This document shows positions 45,686 to 54,591 of a stretch of DNA of 64,000 bases, in pieces. Made by a program: the position numbers and the translations under genes. The notes under the pieces were generated by a model. That model was not told the origin of the DNA. It made no database searches and was given only the letters and a program-made list of their open reading frames with translations. Location: contig NZ_CP046566.1 of NCBI RefSeq assembly GCF_009740285.1, positions 2,042,501 through 2,106,500 of the forward strand. The letters are read 5' to 3'. Numbering within the stretch: position 1 is the first letter of the stretch; every line of letters begins with the position of its first letter. This DNA comes from Phnomibacter ginsenosidimutans. Its GTDB lineage: Bacteria > Bacteroidota > Bacteroidia > Chitinophagales > Chitinophagaceae.

Positions 45686-48600
45686 TATAAAATTTGGTTT
45701 AGGCAATGGATGCACCTGTAGCGTTCGTTTCAACGTATCACTTACACAACCCTTGCTATTAGTAACTACCAGTGTTACAGTTTTGCTACCCCATGCTGCA
45801 TAGGTATGGGTGAAAGCGTTTCCGTTGGTTGCATCATAAGTCGTGTTGTCACCCATGTTCCACTGCCAGCGGGTTATGCTACCTACATTGGCCACACTTG
45901 TTTGCGTAAATGTCAGTACGTTGGTTTCGCAAACCGGCGATGAAGTTGTGAAGTTGGCGGTTGGCAAAGGATTAACAACATGTGCTTTGGTTACGGTATC
46001 ACTCGGGCAGCCTTTGTCTGAGATAATCCAATGCTTCACATTGAAAGTGCCGGCTGCCGTATACAAATGTGCCATATTGCGCAGCGAATCTTTTTTGCCG
46101 TTACCAAAATCCCAATAGAATTTTTGCAATGCCTGATTGCTGGCTGTGCTGGCATCGGTAAACCGTGAACTATCCCGCAGACACACTTCATTGGTCATGG
46201 TAAATTCCGCTTTTGGCTGTGCAAACACATTAACGAGTTGCATTGTGCTATCATCTGCACAACCAGCTGCAGAAGTTACGGTAAGCTTTACTGAAAACGG
46301 GCCAACAGTGGTGTATTTATGCAGCGGATCTTTTACTGTTGCAGTGCCGGCATCACCAAAATTCCAGTTGTATGCAAAACCTGCCTGAGTACCATCCGAA
46401 ATAGTGCTGGTGCTGGTGAATTGCGCTTTGCCATCAGGTAAACAAACAACAGCAGGTATGGTAAACGAGGCCACCGGATAAGGTGACACCGTAATGGTTT
46501 TGGTAAAGGCAACACTTTTACAACCGGTTTGTGTTTGCACTATCAACGAAATAGTATAAGTGCCAACGGTTGCATAACTGATAGTACGAGGAGTATTCGC
46601 TAAAAGTGTATCTACTCTGCCGTCTCCATAATTCCAAATCCATTTCACCAGGTTGCCACTAGGTGCTGTGGATGCATCTGTCAAAACAATATTGCTGCCA
46701 ACACAGGTGGGTGCACTTACTGTAAAGTTTGCTACGGGTGGCAGCGTTACATCAATCACTTTTGTGGTATCTGCAATGCAACCAATGTCGGTGAAAATGG
46801 TTTGCTTCACACTAAACTGACCCGGATTCAAATATTTCTTGGTTGGATTTTTAACCGAATCAATACTGTTGTCTCCAAAGCTCCATTGCCACCTGTTGAT
46901 GGTTCTGCCCAACCCATTGCTGGCATCAATAAACTTCACAGAATCGGTGCTGCAACCAGTATGTTGCCAAACAAAATCGGCCTTGGGTTTTGCAAACACT
47001 TCTACTTCATAATCTATTTGTTGTTCGCCACTACAACCATCAGATGTAGGGTTGTTGGCAAATACAGTCACTTTGTACAAACCTGTTTGGGCAAGCACAT
47101 ATTTTCCGGGCAGGCGGTATTGGTAAATGTTTCTGCCTTCTACAACCCACGTACTATCATAATCTGGATCATTGATGGTGGTATCATTGAAGCGGCCATA
47201 AAACTGCCAACGCAATTGTGTGGGTTCGTACGGAAGTGTGATGGCAAAGTTGAATGGAGAATTGACACAGGTGGCAGGAAAGTTTACTGTGGCATATTCG
47301 TTTTTGATGGTGATAAACTGAAACAAGTCACGTACGTTGGTACCAGCATTGTATCCATAAGATTCCACGTTGCCATAACCGTAAGCAATAGCCGAAAAGC
47401 TAGAGTCTGCCACTAATGTTTGTACCGGGTTCACAACACTGATATTCGTCACATCTTCTTGCAAATAAGAATAGGCTGTACCCGGTATTACCTGAAAAGT
47501 AGCGATGGGTGGCGCACCGTTTATTCTAAACGTAGGTGCCGCTACTGTTTTGATAATGATGTTGAGATAGCACTTATCTACATTGCTTTGACCAGAAGGT
47601 ACCCAAGAACGATGTGCAGAGAACAACGTGATGTTGTTTATCGTTTGTTCTACCGGATTCAGAATGACCATTTCCGGATCGCTTTGTACCACGTTGGCAC
47701 CACCGGGTCCGCAGGTTTGGCTGGTCATGTATTGCACCACAGATATGGGTTTATCTGCATCAATCTTGTTGGGAAAGTTGGTTTTGAATTCATAGAAATT
47801 GCCGGGCCGCAAACCAGTCAATTGGCTGGATGCACCATTCTCCGTTCTGGTAACCACTGTTGCCGGATCGGTTACATACACCCGAAAAATATCATAGGTT
47901 TTTCGAACAAAAGGTGCTGTCAAAAAGCTTTTACCAAACGTTCTTGTCGGAAACAATTGTTGATACAGGTTGTCACCGCCAGATGCACCGGCACAATCAA
48001 AAGCCGACCAGGTAGTTGAACTAAAAACACCAATGGGTTTACAGCTAGAACCTGCTGTGGCAACAGAACGAACCTTGGTGCCACTAATATCTGCATCTTT
48101 AGGAAACTGCACCTGATACACATCGCCGGGCTGACTGAGTGTAATGGTGTATTCTGTGCCTGCGGGTTGATTGGCCCTGGTGGTAACCGTGGGTGTAATA
48201 CCCACAACAGTGTTGGCCTCTTTTGCCACAACCGTTATGGTTCCATAGCCACTGTTGGCACCACTGGCGCCACTACTGCTATAGCTGGGCACAATGTATT
48301 CCTTACCCCATACTGCCGTGGGCAAAATGAGAGATGCACCAGAACGGGCCGAACGAATGATATGTGCATATACTACCACTGGCACATCGCTGGTTACATG
48401 TATGCCGGCTGAAGTAAGAATGCCTTCGGTTTGAGGTAAATACACGGCATTATTAGGAGCATCGCCATTGGTGCCTAAAAACACCCGGCGAAGACCATTG
48501 GCCGAAATACTAAACGGAATGGTATTAGGGCCCGCCACTACCTGACCAGTAGCTGCTTTATCGCTGGTAATGTAAATACCCATGACAGCACCTGTGCCAT

Positions 48601-48724
48601 CTACGTGAGCTGGAAATGTGATCCAAAAATCTTTGCCTTTGTTGGAAAAGTCTTGCCCGAATGCATCGGTAAGCCCAACCCAACAACAACAAAGCAGCAA
48701 CAGCCTGGCAAACAAATGCTTCAT
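43610..48724 (-). CDS. T9SS type B adhesin with IgGFc-binding-like N-terminal domain and PKD repeats
   Basis: A 1704-residue secreted protein. Signal peptide to about residue 24 (DAFGQ). Residues about 25-470 match the IgGFc-binding protein N-terminal-like domain (DFWITFPAHVDGTGAVMGIYITS, PISVVQYMTSQTCGPGG). About ten PKD-type repeats follow (WQWSFGDN, WIWNYGDG, WQWNMGDN, WNWTMGDGN among them). The C-terminal type B sorting domain has VPNAFSPNGDGINDIWNI and GTYYYIIDPKNGRKPS. It lies 11 bases before the lectin adhesin and shares its C-terminal 690 residues as a paralogue. The ATG at 48724 places the signal peptide properly; the ORF opens earlier at 48754. Host or surface binding is inferred, not shown. 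Confidence 0.9.
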   Translation of the reverse strand: MKHLFARLLLLCCCWVGLTDAFGQDFSNKGKDFWITFPAHVDGTGAVMGIYITSDKAATGQVVAGPNTIPFSISANGLRRVFLGTNGDAPNNAVYLPQTEGILTSAGIHVTSDVPVVVYAHIIRSARSGASLILPTAVWGKEYIVPSYSSSGASGANSGYGTITVVAKEANTVVGITPTVTTRANQPAGTEYTITLSQPGDVYQVQFPKDADISGTKVRSVATAGSSCKPIGVFSSTTWSAFDCAGASGGDNLYQQLFPTRTFGKSFLTAPFVRKTYDIFRVYVTDPATVVTRTENGASSQLTGLRPGNFYEFKTNFPNKIDADKPISVVQYMTSQTCGPGGANVVQSDPEMVILNPVEQTINNITLFSAHRSWVPSGQSNVDKCYLNIIIKTVAAPTFRINGAPPIATFQVIPGTAYSYLQEDVTNISVVNPVQTLVADSSFSAIAYGYGNVESYGYNAGTNVRDLFQFITIKNEYATVNFPATCVNSPFNFAITLPYEPTQLRWQFYGRFNDTTINDPDYDSTWVVEGRNIYQYRLPGKYVLAQTGLYKVTVFANNPTSDGCSGEQQIDYEVEVFAKPKADFVWQHTGCSTDSVKFIDASNGLGRTINRWQWSFGDNSIDSVKNPTKKYLNPGQFSVKQTIFTDIGCIADTTKVIDVTLPPVANFTVSAPTCVGSNIVLTDASTAPSGNLVKWIWNYGDGRVDTLLANTPRTISYATVGTYTISLIVQTQTGCKSVAFTKTITVSPYPVASFTIPAVVCLPDGKAQFTSTSTISDGTQAGFAYNWNFGDAGTATVKDPLHKYTTVGPFSVKLTVTSAAGCADDSTMQLVNVFAQPKAEFTMTNEVCLRDSSRFTDASTASNQALQKFYWDFGNGKKDSLRNMAHLYTAAGTFNVKHWIISDKGCPSDTVTKAHVVNPLPTANFTTSSPVCETNVLTFTQTSVANVGSITRWQWNMGDNTTYDATNGNAFTHTYAAWGSKTVTLVVTNSKGCVSDTLKRTLQVHPLPKPNFIVPEVCLTDASAIFTNSTSIADNSTGMQWAWNFGDANASAGNPNTSNAQNAQHKYSAVGNYNVQLKVTSAAGCVDSITQVLTVNGDKPKADFIVVTAGNLCTNLPVTIQDKSTVNFGSITKTEVYWEWPNASIVTTDDTPTPDKQYTHLYGNFNTPATKTVQIRFVAYSGGVCVNDVVKTITLQASPKVSFATIPGICLDATPRIITKANDVAGLPGSFVYSGNGIAANGLFTPTIPGVGTHTIKYVYQSAAGCKDSSTNTITVWPRPTANFNVDAPTCVTQQVVFRDASVPNHSQLSNWNWTMGDGNTYAKTTAAAFSHVYANTGNTNITLSVITDSGCTSLPVTKSINVHPLPVVAFSMPTVCMPVGAATFNDQSTIADGTQAQFTYRWSFGVAGASSTLKNPTYNYPAVGTYNVKLLVTSKDGCSDSLTQQLTDVNPQPLANFSTTPAEVCLGDVIAFADQSNALNQTITNWYWDLKDGSTATTQNTSRTYAAAGTYAVQLYYLTNKGCYSDTVTKNVIVHPYPVVNAGPDLFVLEGGQTTIAATATGSSNYVYSWSPATYLNSSTVLQPVTKPATDITYTLRVTGAGGCSSTDNVFVKVLLDPDVPNAFSPNGDGINDIWNIKYISSYPGAIIKVFDRYGKQVFTSTGYNTPWDGQFAGKPLPVGTYYYIIDPKNGRKPSTGSVTIVR

Positions 48725-48813
48725 ATCAAATAGAGGGCGAATAGGAAAACGCAATTTACTAGTTTAAGTAGTTAGTGGTTCAACATATTATGACCATCAA
48801 TCGGGCCTTTGGT

Positions 48814-49427
48814 TTAAGTACCGGGCAACTGTTGCAGGTAGTTTTTGGCGGAAGGCCCCAGGTTAAACAAAAGGTCTAATATGCTCAGGTTGGTTTCAAA
48901 ACGTTCGCCGAAGGTTTGTTGGTATGCAGGCAACAAATACTGTGTCCTGTTTTTGGGTAAAAAACGATGGCGAAAATCTGTCTCATCCTCACTTATAATG
49001 GGCGTAAAGGATGTACTGTACTCAATCTTTCCTTGCCAGCGCAGCTGTTGCAATACCCACCGCAACGAATGCTCTGCCATCTCCCACAGCAAAGCATGTT
49101 TGCTTTCCCAAATTTGCTGCAGCCCGGGTGCATAGTGGTAAAAAAAGGCGATCTGTTGTACAAGGATTCCAGTGTTCGCCAGTGTTCTTTCATCCAGCGG
49201 CCATTATAATCAACTTTCAAATCGGCCGTCATGGCTTTCTGATCTCTCCCACCCTGCAGCGGTACCGTTATCGCCAGCACATCGTTGGCACCCAACACCT
49301 GAAAGCGGTTGCGATAGCCCATTTTTTGCCAATGCTCCTGCTTTTCCAATACCAGCGTTTCTACTTCGTGTATACGGGCAAAAGCAGCTATCGGGCCAAA
49401 CAATTGTATTTCAATTTTCCTCATCAT
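48814..49427 (-). CDS. WbqC family protein (frameshifted)
   Basis: About 204 residues of the WbqC-like family, often found with O-antigen or surface-glycan genes and sometimes called cysteine-protease-like. The N-terminal frame (to about 49150) has QLFGPIAAFARIHEVETLVLEKQEHWQKMGYRNRFQVLG and LKVDYNGRWMKEHWRTLESLYNRSPFF. The C-terminal frame (to 48814) continues with YHYAPGLQQIWESKHALLWEMAEHSLRWVLQQL. The break is a run of seven A (49140-49146 on this strand); eight would join SPFF to YHYAPG. Biochemical role unknown. Confidence 0.82.
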
Positions 49428-49504
49428 ACGCAGGAATGAATAGACGATTTTTTAAGACAGGTTGAGCGGTGATCGGGCAAGCTACGGCATCTGTATTTTT
49501 GGGC

Positions 49505-49966
49505 ATGCAAAAATTGGTCAATATAGCTACCCTGTTGTTGCTACTTACTGCTTGTAAGGCACCGCAGGCTTTGCAGTACAATAGCATCGGAGCCATTCAG
49601 GTGCAATCAATAGATATGCAAACAACGGATGGCATTGTTGACATTTCCTTTTACAACCCCAATGCATTTGAGGTACAACTCAATCGTGTGGAAGCTGTGT
49701 TGAGCATCAATAATCAGCCTGCAGGCAAAGCCAACATGGATACGTTGATTGCGATGACGGGATTAACCAACAGCACTTTACCCGTTCGCATACAGCTAAA
49801 CAATCAATTGCTGCTGGGCCAATCCATGCAGCTGTTGTTGGGCGGCAGCATTCCTTATCAAATTGAAGGTTTTGCCATGGCAGGAAAGAAAAAGCCCCGT
49901 TGGAAAATTCCTTTTTCACAACAGGGCGCTTTTACCAGACAAATGCTGGAAAAATTATTTCGGTGA
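49505..49966 (+). CDS. LEA type 2 (WHy-like) lipoprotein
   Basis: A 153-residue lipoprotein with a lipobox LLTAC (Cys17). The mature part (IGAIQVQSIDMQTTDGIVDISFYNPNAFEVQLNRVEAVLSINNQPAG) matches the LEA14/WHy beta-sandwich found in desiccation and envelope proteins. The ATG at 49505 gives a proper signal; the ORF opens at 49469. It is divergent from wbqC and convergent with the downstream metal-binding-type gene (12-base overlap). Role unknown. Confidence 0.82.
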   Translation: MQKLVNIATLLLLLTACKAPQALQYNSIGAIQVQSIDMQTTDGIVDISFYNPNAFEVQLNRVEAVLSINNQPAGKANMDTLIAMTGLTNSTLPVRIQLNNQLLLGQSMQLLLGGSIPYQIEGFAMAGKKKPRWKIPFSQQGAFTRQMLEKLFR

Positions 49967-50311
49967 TGGCGTTGCTTCCGGCTTTTTGCAACAGGCCGGT
50001 AGCTTTTTATACGTATCCGGATTAGCTGTTACATCATCAGCATCAAAGCCAGCATTGGCAATAGCCGTTTTTATTTCTTCGAGGTTGGTACGGTCAGGAT
50101 ACCAGGTTACCTGTACCACGCCTCTTTTGAAAATCACATTGATTTTGATAAGGCCGTCAACATATTTTGGCGCCATTTGCTCAATGATTTGTTTGCATGG
50201 CTCACAGGTAGCTTGCGGCACTTTTATTTCTGCTCTTTGCTGCTTGGGTTGTTGTGCCTGTGCGGCTGTTGTCATCAACAACAACACGAGGAATGAATAC
50301 AAAACTTTCAT
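49955..50311 (-). CDS. Secreted heavy-metal-associated (HMA-like) domain protein
   Basis: A 118-residue exported protein. A signal peptide (to about residue 20, AQAQ) is followed by an HMA-like fold with the metal-binding pattern ATCEPC (Cys36 and Cys39) and the strand KINVIFKRGVVQVTWYPDRTNLEEIKTAI. It may bind copper or another soft metal in the periplasm; the metal is not shown. The start is 22 bases after the pyrE stop. Confidence 0.82.
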   Translation of the reverse strand: MKVLYSFLVLLLMTTAAQAQQPKQQRAEIKVPQATCEPCKQIIEQMAPKYVDGLIKINVIFKRGVVQVTWYPDRTNLEEIKTAIANAGFDADDVTANPDTYKKLPACCKKPEATPSPK

Positions 50312-50333
50312 AACAATATGGGTTTGATAGGCG

Positions 50334-50966
50334 TTACTTTTTCCAGTTGGCAGGGTCCTGACTCCATTGCAGCAACACTTCTTGCTGGTCAGCAGAAATG
50401 ATTTGCCTTTCAATGGCTAAATCAATCAGCGTTGGATAGTTGGTGAGTGCTTTAAAAGGTACGCCGGCCTTGTCAAACGCTTCGGCGGCCTGCGGAAATC
50501 CATAGGTAAAAATGGCCACCATACCTGCCACTTCCATACCTGCGTTGCGAATGACATCAACGACCTGCAAGCTGCTTTTGCCCGTACTTACCAGGTCTTC
50601 AATCACCAATACTTTCTGGCCTTTTTCGTAGTAACCTTCAATTTGGTTGCCCAAGCCATGTTCCTTTGGTTTTGGACGAACATAAATATAAGGTAGTTTC
50701 AGTTGGTCGGCAGCCATAGCACCCCAAGCAATACCCGCTGTAGCCACACCAGCCAACATATCAATATCTGGAAACTCCGAAAAAATCACATTGCACAATT
50801 CGCTTTTGATATAGTCACGAACAAAAGGAAAACCCAGTGTTTTTCTGTTGTCGCAATAGATGGGACTTTTCCAGCCGCTGGCCCAGGTAAATGGTTCGTT
50901 TGCATTCAACCGGATGGCTTCTATTTGTAGCAATTTTTCGGCTACTACCCTTTCATTCGTTTTCAT
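50334..50966 (-). CDS. pyrE: Orotate phosphoribosyltransferase
   Basis: Adds orotate to PRPP, forming OMP in pyrimidine synthesis. The 210 residues have FTWASGWKSPIYCDNRKTLGFP near 24-45, MLAGVATAGIAWGAMAA, YIYVRPKPKEHG, and the PRPP-binding motif VLVIEDLVSTGKSS near 120-133. The ATG at 50966 is preferred to a longer opening at 51017. It sits in a minus-strand run of ABC-2 permease, SRPBCC-like gene, pyrE and HMA gene. Confidence 0.95.
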   Translation of the reverse strand: MKTNERVVAEKLLQIEAIRLNANEPFTWASGWKSPIYCDNRKTLGFPFVRDYIKSELCNVIFSEFPDIDMLAGVATAGIAWGAMAADQLKLPYIYVRPKPKEHGLGNQIEGYYEKGQKVLVIEDLVSTGKSSLQVVDVIRNAGMEVAGMVAIFTYGFPQAAEAFDKAGVPFKALTNYPTLIDLAIERQIISADQQEVLLQWSQDPANWKK

Positions 50967-51046
50967 GTTGTTGCTATTGCTGCGAATATCGCAATGTTTA
51001 GGAGGCGATGCAGTCAAACGGCATTGCCAGTAAAAATTTTAGCAGT

Positions 51047-51571
51047 TTATGGTTGATGTGTGCTGTCGGCTTTCGTTTGCATCCAGGCAGTTTCCAATCG
51101 CTTCAAAGCACTGTCGAGGCCAGGCCCGTAAGCCTTATCCGCCATCATCATTTTCATTTTCAAGAGCGGTTTGTACCAAGGGGTTTGAAACACGTAGAAC
51201 ATTTGCGTAGTGGTGCTGTCGCTTTGCAATTGGTAAAAAGCAATGCCCCCTTTAGCTACTACTGCTGCATCTTTTTCTATTTGAAAAAACAATGTATCCG
51301 CATGGGGCGTGGCCTGCGCCGACAAGCTGTTGAACAAATTGTTTTCATAAAAAGGAATGTCAGCTGTTTTCACCAGCATGGGTTCATTGCCCACCAGCAA
51401 AGTTTTTGCTGAAATCAAATTGGTTTCCAAACTCTTGGCCAATGCGGTTTCAGCAGCACCAATATTTCTTACCCTGCTGATAACAGTATTGGCAGGAAAC
51501 AACAAGGTAATGCCCCAAAAAAGCATTCCAAAAACCAACACACTCAGCAATCCCAGTTTAATCAATTTCAT
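51047..51571 (-). CDS. SRPBCC-like membrane-anchored protein
   Basis: A 174-residue protein with an N-terminal TM segment (IKLGLLSVLVFGMLFWGITLLFP) and the stretch VISRVRNIGAA, which is typical of SRPBCC/polyketide-cyclase-like proteins of Bacteroidota. The rest is a beta-rich START-like domain (FYQLQSDSTTTQMFYVFQTPWYKPLLKMKMMMADKAYGPGLDSALKRLE). Ligand unknown. The ABC-2 permease ends 12 bases upstream. Confidence 0.75.
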   Translation of the reverse strand: MKLIKLGLLSVLVFGMLFWGITLLFPANTVISRVRNIGAAETALAKSLETNLISAKTLLVGNEPMLVKTADIPFYENNLFNSLSAQATPHADTLFFQIEKDAAVVAKGGIAFYQLQSDSTTTQMFYVFQTPWYKPLLKMKMMMADKAYGPGLDSALKRLETAWMQTKADSTHQP

Positions 51572-51582
51572 TGTCTGTTTTT

Positions 51583-52713
51583 TTACTCCCACTTAAACAC
51601 TTTCACAGCTACGGCGTACACCACAATTCCCCACAAAACAATGATGCCAATTTCAAAACCGGTGTCCCACAAGTGAGCTCCTTCAAAAGCAATTTTGCGC
51701 ATGGCATCGTTGAAGTAGGTCAAAGGTAAAATGCGGCAAATGGGTTGCAACCAACTTGGGAAAACATCGATGCTGAAAAAAGTACCCGCCAGTAAGAACT
51801 GCGGCAGTGTAATGAGGTTGGCAAATGGCGGAATAGAAGATTCGTTTTTGGCTACACTGCTTACAATGAAACCAAAACCCATAAATACCAGCAGTGCAAT
51901 AAAACTCAACACCAGTATTTCAAGGAAAGTAATCCAGCCATTGACGAGTGTAAACTTGAAAGCAAATGTGCCGATACCGATAATCACAACAGCCGTCACC
52001 AACTGAAAAATTACCCGGGCAATACCTTCACCCAAAACAATCATGGTGCGGTTTACAGGCGTAGCGTAAAACCTTTTGAGCACAAGGGTTTGACGCAGGT
52101 TGAAAAACAAAAAGGCCACGCCAAACACACCGGCACTGAGCAATGAAAAACCCAGCTGACCGGGAAGTATAAAATCAATCGTCCTGTACTTGCGTACCTC
52201 TTCAATTTGTGGGGCATCAAAGGATGCGTAGCTCAATTTATTGGGATAAATGCGGGCATCAATTTTGCTCACCACATTTTCTAAAAAAGGTAGAAACGTA
52301 GACAACTTATCGCCACTGGCACTCGTAGAGCGAAAGCTGATGCGGTAAGGATGTGCACCGTCTTTGGCAGCTTCATTTTTATAAACCCCCAGCACACCCG
52401 TAATGCGTCCTTTTTTGAGTTCTGATTGCAATTCAGCATCCGATGCCGGCTGCACAAACTTTACATTGGGAATGGTTTTGAGTGCAGCAATCACATGGTT
52501 GTTGGTATCGGCATTTTGCTCGAGTACAATGCGATAGGTAGTGATGCCACCGCCACCGCCAATGAAGCCAAACACCAAAATAAAAATGAGGGGAAAAGCA
52601 ATGCTAAACAGTACAGCAGAAGGACTTCTGAAAATCGCTTTTAAAGCCCCTTTTGTAATGGCCAGCATGGCCGTTACCTGACTATAAGGCTTTACGGAAG
52701 GGGTTGTACTCAT
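51583..52713 (-). CDS. ABC-2 type transporter permease
   Basis: A 376-residue inner-membrane permease. A cytoplasmic start leads to TM1 (AVLFSIAFPLIFILVFGFIGGGGG), a long periplasmic domain (about 70-200), then five TM segments to the C-terminus (IGIIVLWGIVVYAVAVKVF). The layout matches the ABC2_membrane_3 drug/lipid export type. No ATPase gene is adjacent, so the partner must lie elsewhere. The ATG at 52713 (MSTTPSVKPYSQV) is chosen over a start at 52752. Confidence 0.88.
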   Translation of the reverse strand: MSTTPSVKPYSQVTAMLAITKGALKAIFRSPSAVLFSIAFPLIFILVFGFIGGGGGITTYRIVLEQNADTNNHVIAALKTIPNVKFVQPASDAELQSELKKGRITGVLGVYKNEAAKDGAHPYRISFRSTSASGDKLSTFLPFLENVVSKIDARIYPNKLSYASFDAPQIEEVRKYRTIDFILPGQLGFSLLSAGVFGVAFLFFNLRQTLVLKRFYATPVNRTMIVLGEGIARVIFQLVTAVVIIGIGTFAFKFTLVNGWITFLEILVLSFIALLVFMGFGFIVSSVAKNESSIPPFANLITLPQFLLAGTFFSIDVFPSWLQPICRILPLTYFNDAMRKIAFEGAHLWDTGFEIGIIVLWGIVVYAVAVKVFKWE

Positions 52714-52756
52714 GCCGGCAAAAGTATCAGATTGTGGAGCACCAACAGTCAATATT

Positions 52757-54532
52757 TTACTGAGGCTGCGTTGAAGGCATAATGAAAAATGGCAATCGCA
52801 TTTGAGTGGTTCCAGCCTGCTGTTTCAGCAACTGCATGTGTTTCCATGCGGTTACAAACTCAGGCCCCAGTTGTTGCTGCAGCAACATGGCCATTTGGGT
52901 TTGCTGATCGTCTTTGTCGCTCATGAGTTTTTCCCACAGCGATTTTACTTCGGGCCATTCTTTTATACTGTACGATTTCACTTTTGCCATACGGGCAGCA
53001 CAGGCAATGGCATCTTGCAGGGTACCAATTTTGTCTACCAAACCATGTTTGATGCCATCTGTACCACTCCAAACACGACCTTGGGCAATGCTGTCTACTT
53101 CGGCCACCTTCATGCGGCGGCCTGCAGCCACTTTGCTCAGGAAGTTTTGGTAAATAGAATCTACACTGTTTTGAAAAAAACGGCGTTCGGCAGCTGTCAT
53201 TTGCCGGAATGGCGAACCCAAACTGGCCGAAGCTGACGTTGACACTTCATCGAAGCTGATACCGAGTTTTTGAGAAGTTAACTGGGTGGCATCAAACAGC
53301 ATACTGTACACGCCAATGCTACCGGTAAGCGTACCGGGCTGTGCAAAAATGCTATCGGCTCCGCAGCTGATGTAATAACCGCCACTGGCCGCATAATCGC
53401 CCATGCTTACAACAACAGGTTTGTCTTTTTTCAGCAACTGTATTTCACGCCAAATTACTTCCGAAGCCAGCGGGCTACCGCCGGGGCTGTTTACCCGAAA
53501 CACAACCGCTTTTACATTTTTATCGAACCTGGCTTTGCGCAGCAACTGCCGGATGGTTTCTCCACCTATAAAATCATCACCGCTTTTTCCATTCACAATT
53601 TCACCTTGCGCATAAATCACCGCTATTTTATCTGCTGGCGCTTCCTCTACTTTTTTGGCTATTTCAATCATTTCCTTCACCGCCAGGAAATTGATTTTTT
53701 CAATATTGGCGGCGCCGGTTTTTTTAGCAATGATTTCTTTTACTTCATCATCGTATAGCAGCTTGTCGATAAGGCTGGCAGCCACTGCATCTTGGGCAGT
53801 TTGCATGCCCAGGTTATTGGCTAATAAACGCAGTTGAGCTGTATCTGCCTTGGGGCGACTCACAGCAATGTGTTGCAAAAACTGACTGTACAACTCATTG
53901 AGCAGTGTACTCAGCTGCAGCCGGTTGGCATCACTCATTTTATTGAGGCGATAAGGTTCGGTTGCGCTTTTAAATTGTCCTGCGTAAAATATTTCCGGCT
54001 TCACCCCCAGTTTTTCCAAGGCATCTTTATAAAAGGCCAGTTGAATACCGAAGCCCTGCCAATCCAAACTACCAGCAGGATTCATGTATACCAAATCGGC
54101 AACCGAGGCCAGTTCATACGCCCGTTGTTCGTAGTAATTGGCATAGGCAATCAACCATTTTTTGCTTTGCTTAAACCGGAGCAATGCTTGTCGAAGTTCT
54201 GCGCTGCCGGCATAGCCGTTGGCATTGTAGCCACCCACCAGGTATATGCCTTTTACTTTGGCATTGGTAGCGGCGGCATCAATAGCAGCAATTACATCAT
54301 GCAGGCCCAAAATATCTTCCGACTGTGCCCCGGGTATAGGCAAGCCCTGCTCAATCCTTTGTTCCATCATGGGTTTGCTGATGTCTATCACCAGCACGGT
54401 ATTGTCTTTTACCACAGGGGTGTCTTCGCTGGTGGCGGCACTAAAAATGCCGATGCCTAATAAAAACAGGATGAACGTAAACAGGCAAATGGCTAAAAAA
54501 GTAGCCAGGAATATTTTAAGGAAACTGCGCAT
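52757..54532 (-). CDS. sppA: Signal peptide peptidase SppA, 67 kDa type
   Basis: Inner-membrane serine protease that digests cleaved signal peptides. The 591-residue protein has an N-terminal TM (IFLATFLAICLFTFILFLLGIG) and two S49 domains. The catalytic Lys is in FYAGQFKSATEPY in the N-terminal half, and the catalytic Ser in MGDYAASGGYYISCGAD in the C-terminal half. GTLTGSIGVYSML and the GRVWSGTDGIKHGLVDKIG motif are also present, matching the duplicated long form seen in E. coli. It is divergent from folK with a short shared region. Confidence 0.93.
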   Translation of the reverse strand: MRSFLKIFLATFLAICLFTFILFLLGIGIFSAATSEDTPVVKDNTVLVIDISKPMMEQRIEQGLPIPGAQSEDILGLHDVIAAIDAAATNAKVKGIYLVGGYNANGYAGSAELRQALLRFKQSKKWLIAYANYYEQRAYELASVADLVYMNPAGSLDWQGFGIQLAFYKDALEKLGVKPEIFYAGQFKSATEPYRLNKMSDANRLQLSTLLNELYSQFLQHIAVSRPKADTAQLRLLANNLGMQTAQDAVAASLIDKLLYDDEVKEIIAKKTGAANIEKINFLAVKEMIEIAKKVEEAPADKIAVIYAQGEIVNGKSGDDFIGGETIRQLLRKARFDKNVKAVVFRVNSPGGSPLASEVIWREIQLLKKDKPVVVSMGDYAASGGYYISCGADSIFAQPGTLTGSIGVYSMLFDATQLTSQKLGISFDEVSTSASASLGSPFRQMTAAERRFFQNSVDSIYQNFLSKVAAGRRMKVAEVDSIAQGRVWSGTDGIKHGLVDKIGTLQDAIACAARMAKVKSYSIKEWPEVKSLWEKLMSDKDDQQTQMAMLLQQQLGPEFVTAWKHMQLLKQQAGTTQMRLPFFIMPSTQPQ

Positions 54533-54591
54533 ATATCATTGAAAATCCGCATAAAACGGATGTGCTGCCGAAAATAAGGATATTTGCTCCC

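Noticed and set aside
40440-46800. CRISPR-like or tandem DNA repeats in the adhesin genes
   Set aside because: The repetition is at protein level (PKD domains of about 80-90 residues). There are no short identical repeats with unique spacers.
46802-48019. Two adjacent open frames of about 200 residues opposite the large adhesin
   Set aside because: Both are shadows of the adhesin coding strand, which keeps clear PKD and IgGFc-like motifs through the region.
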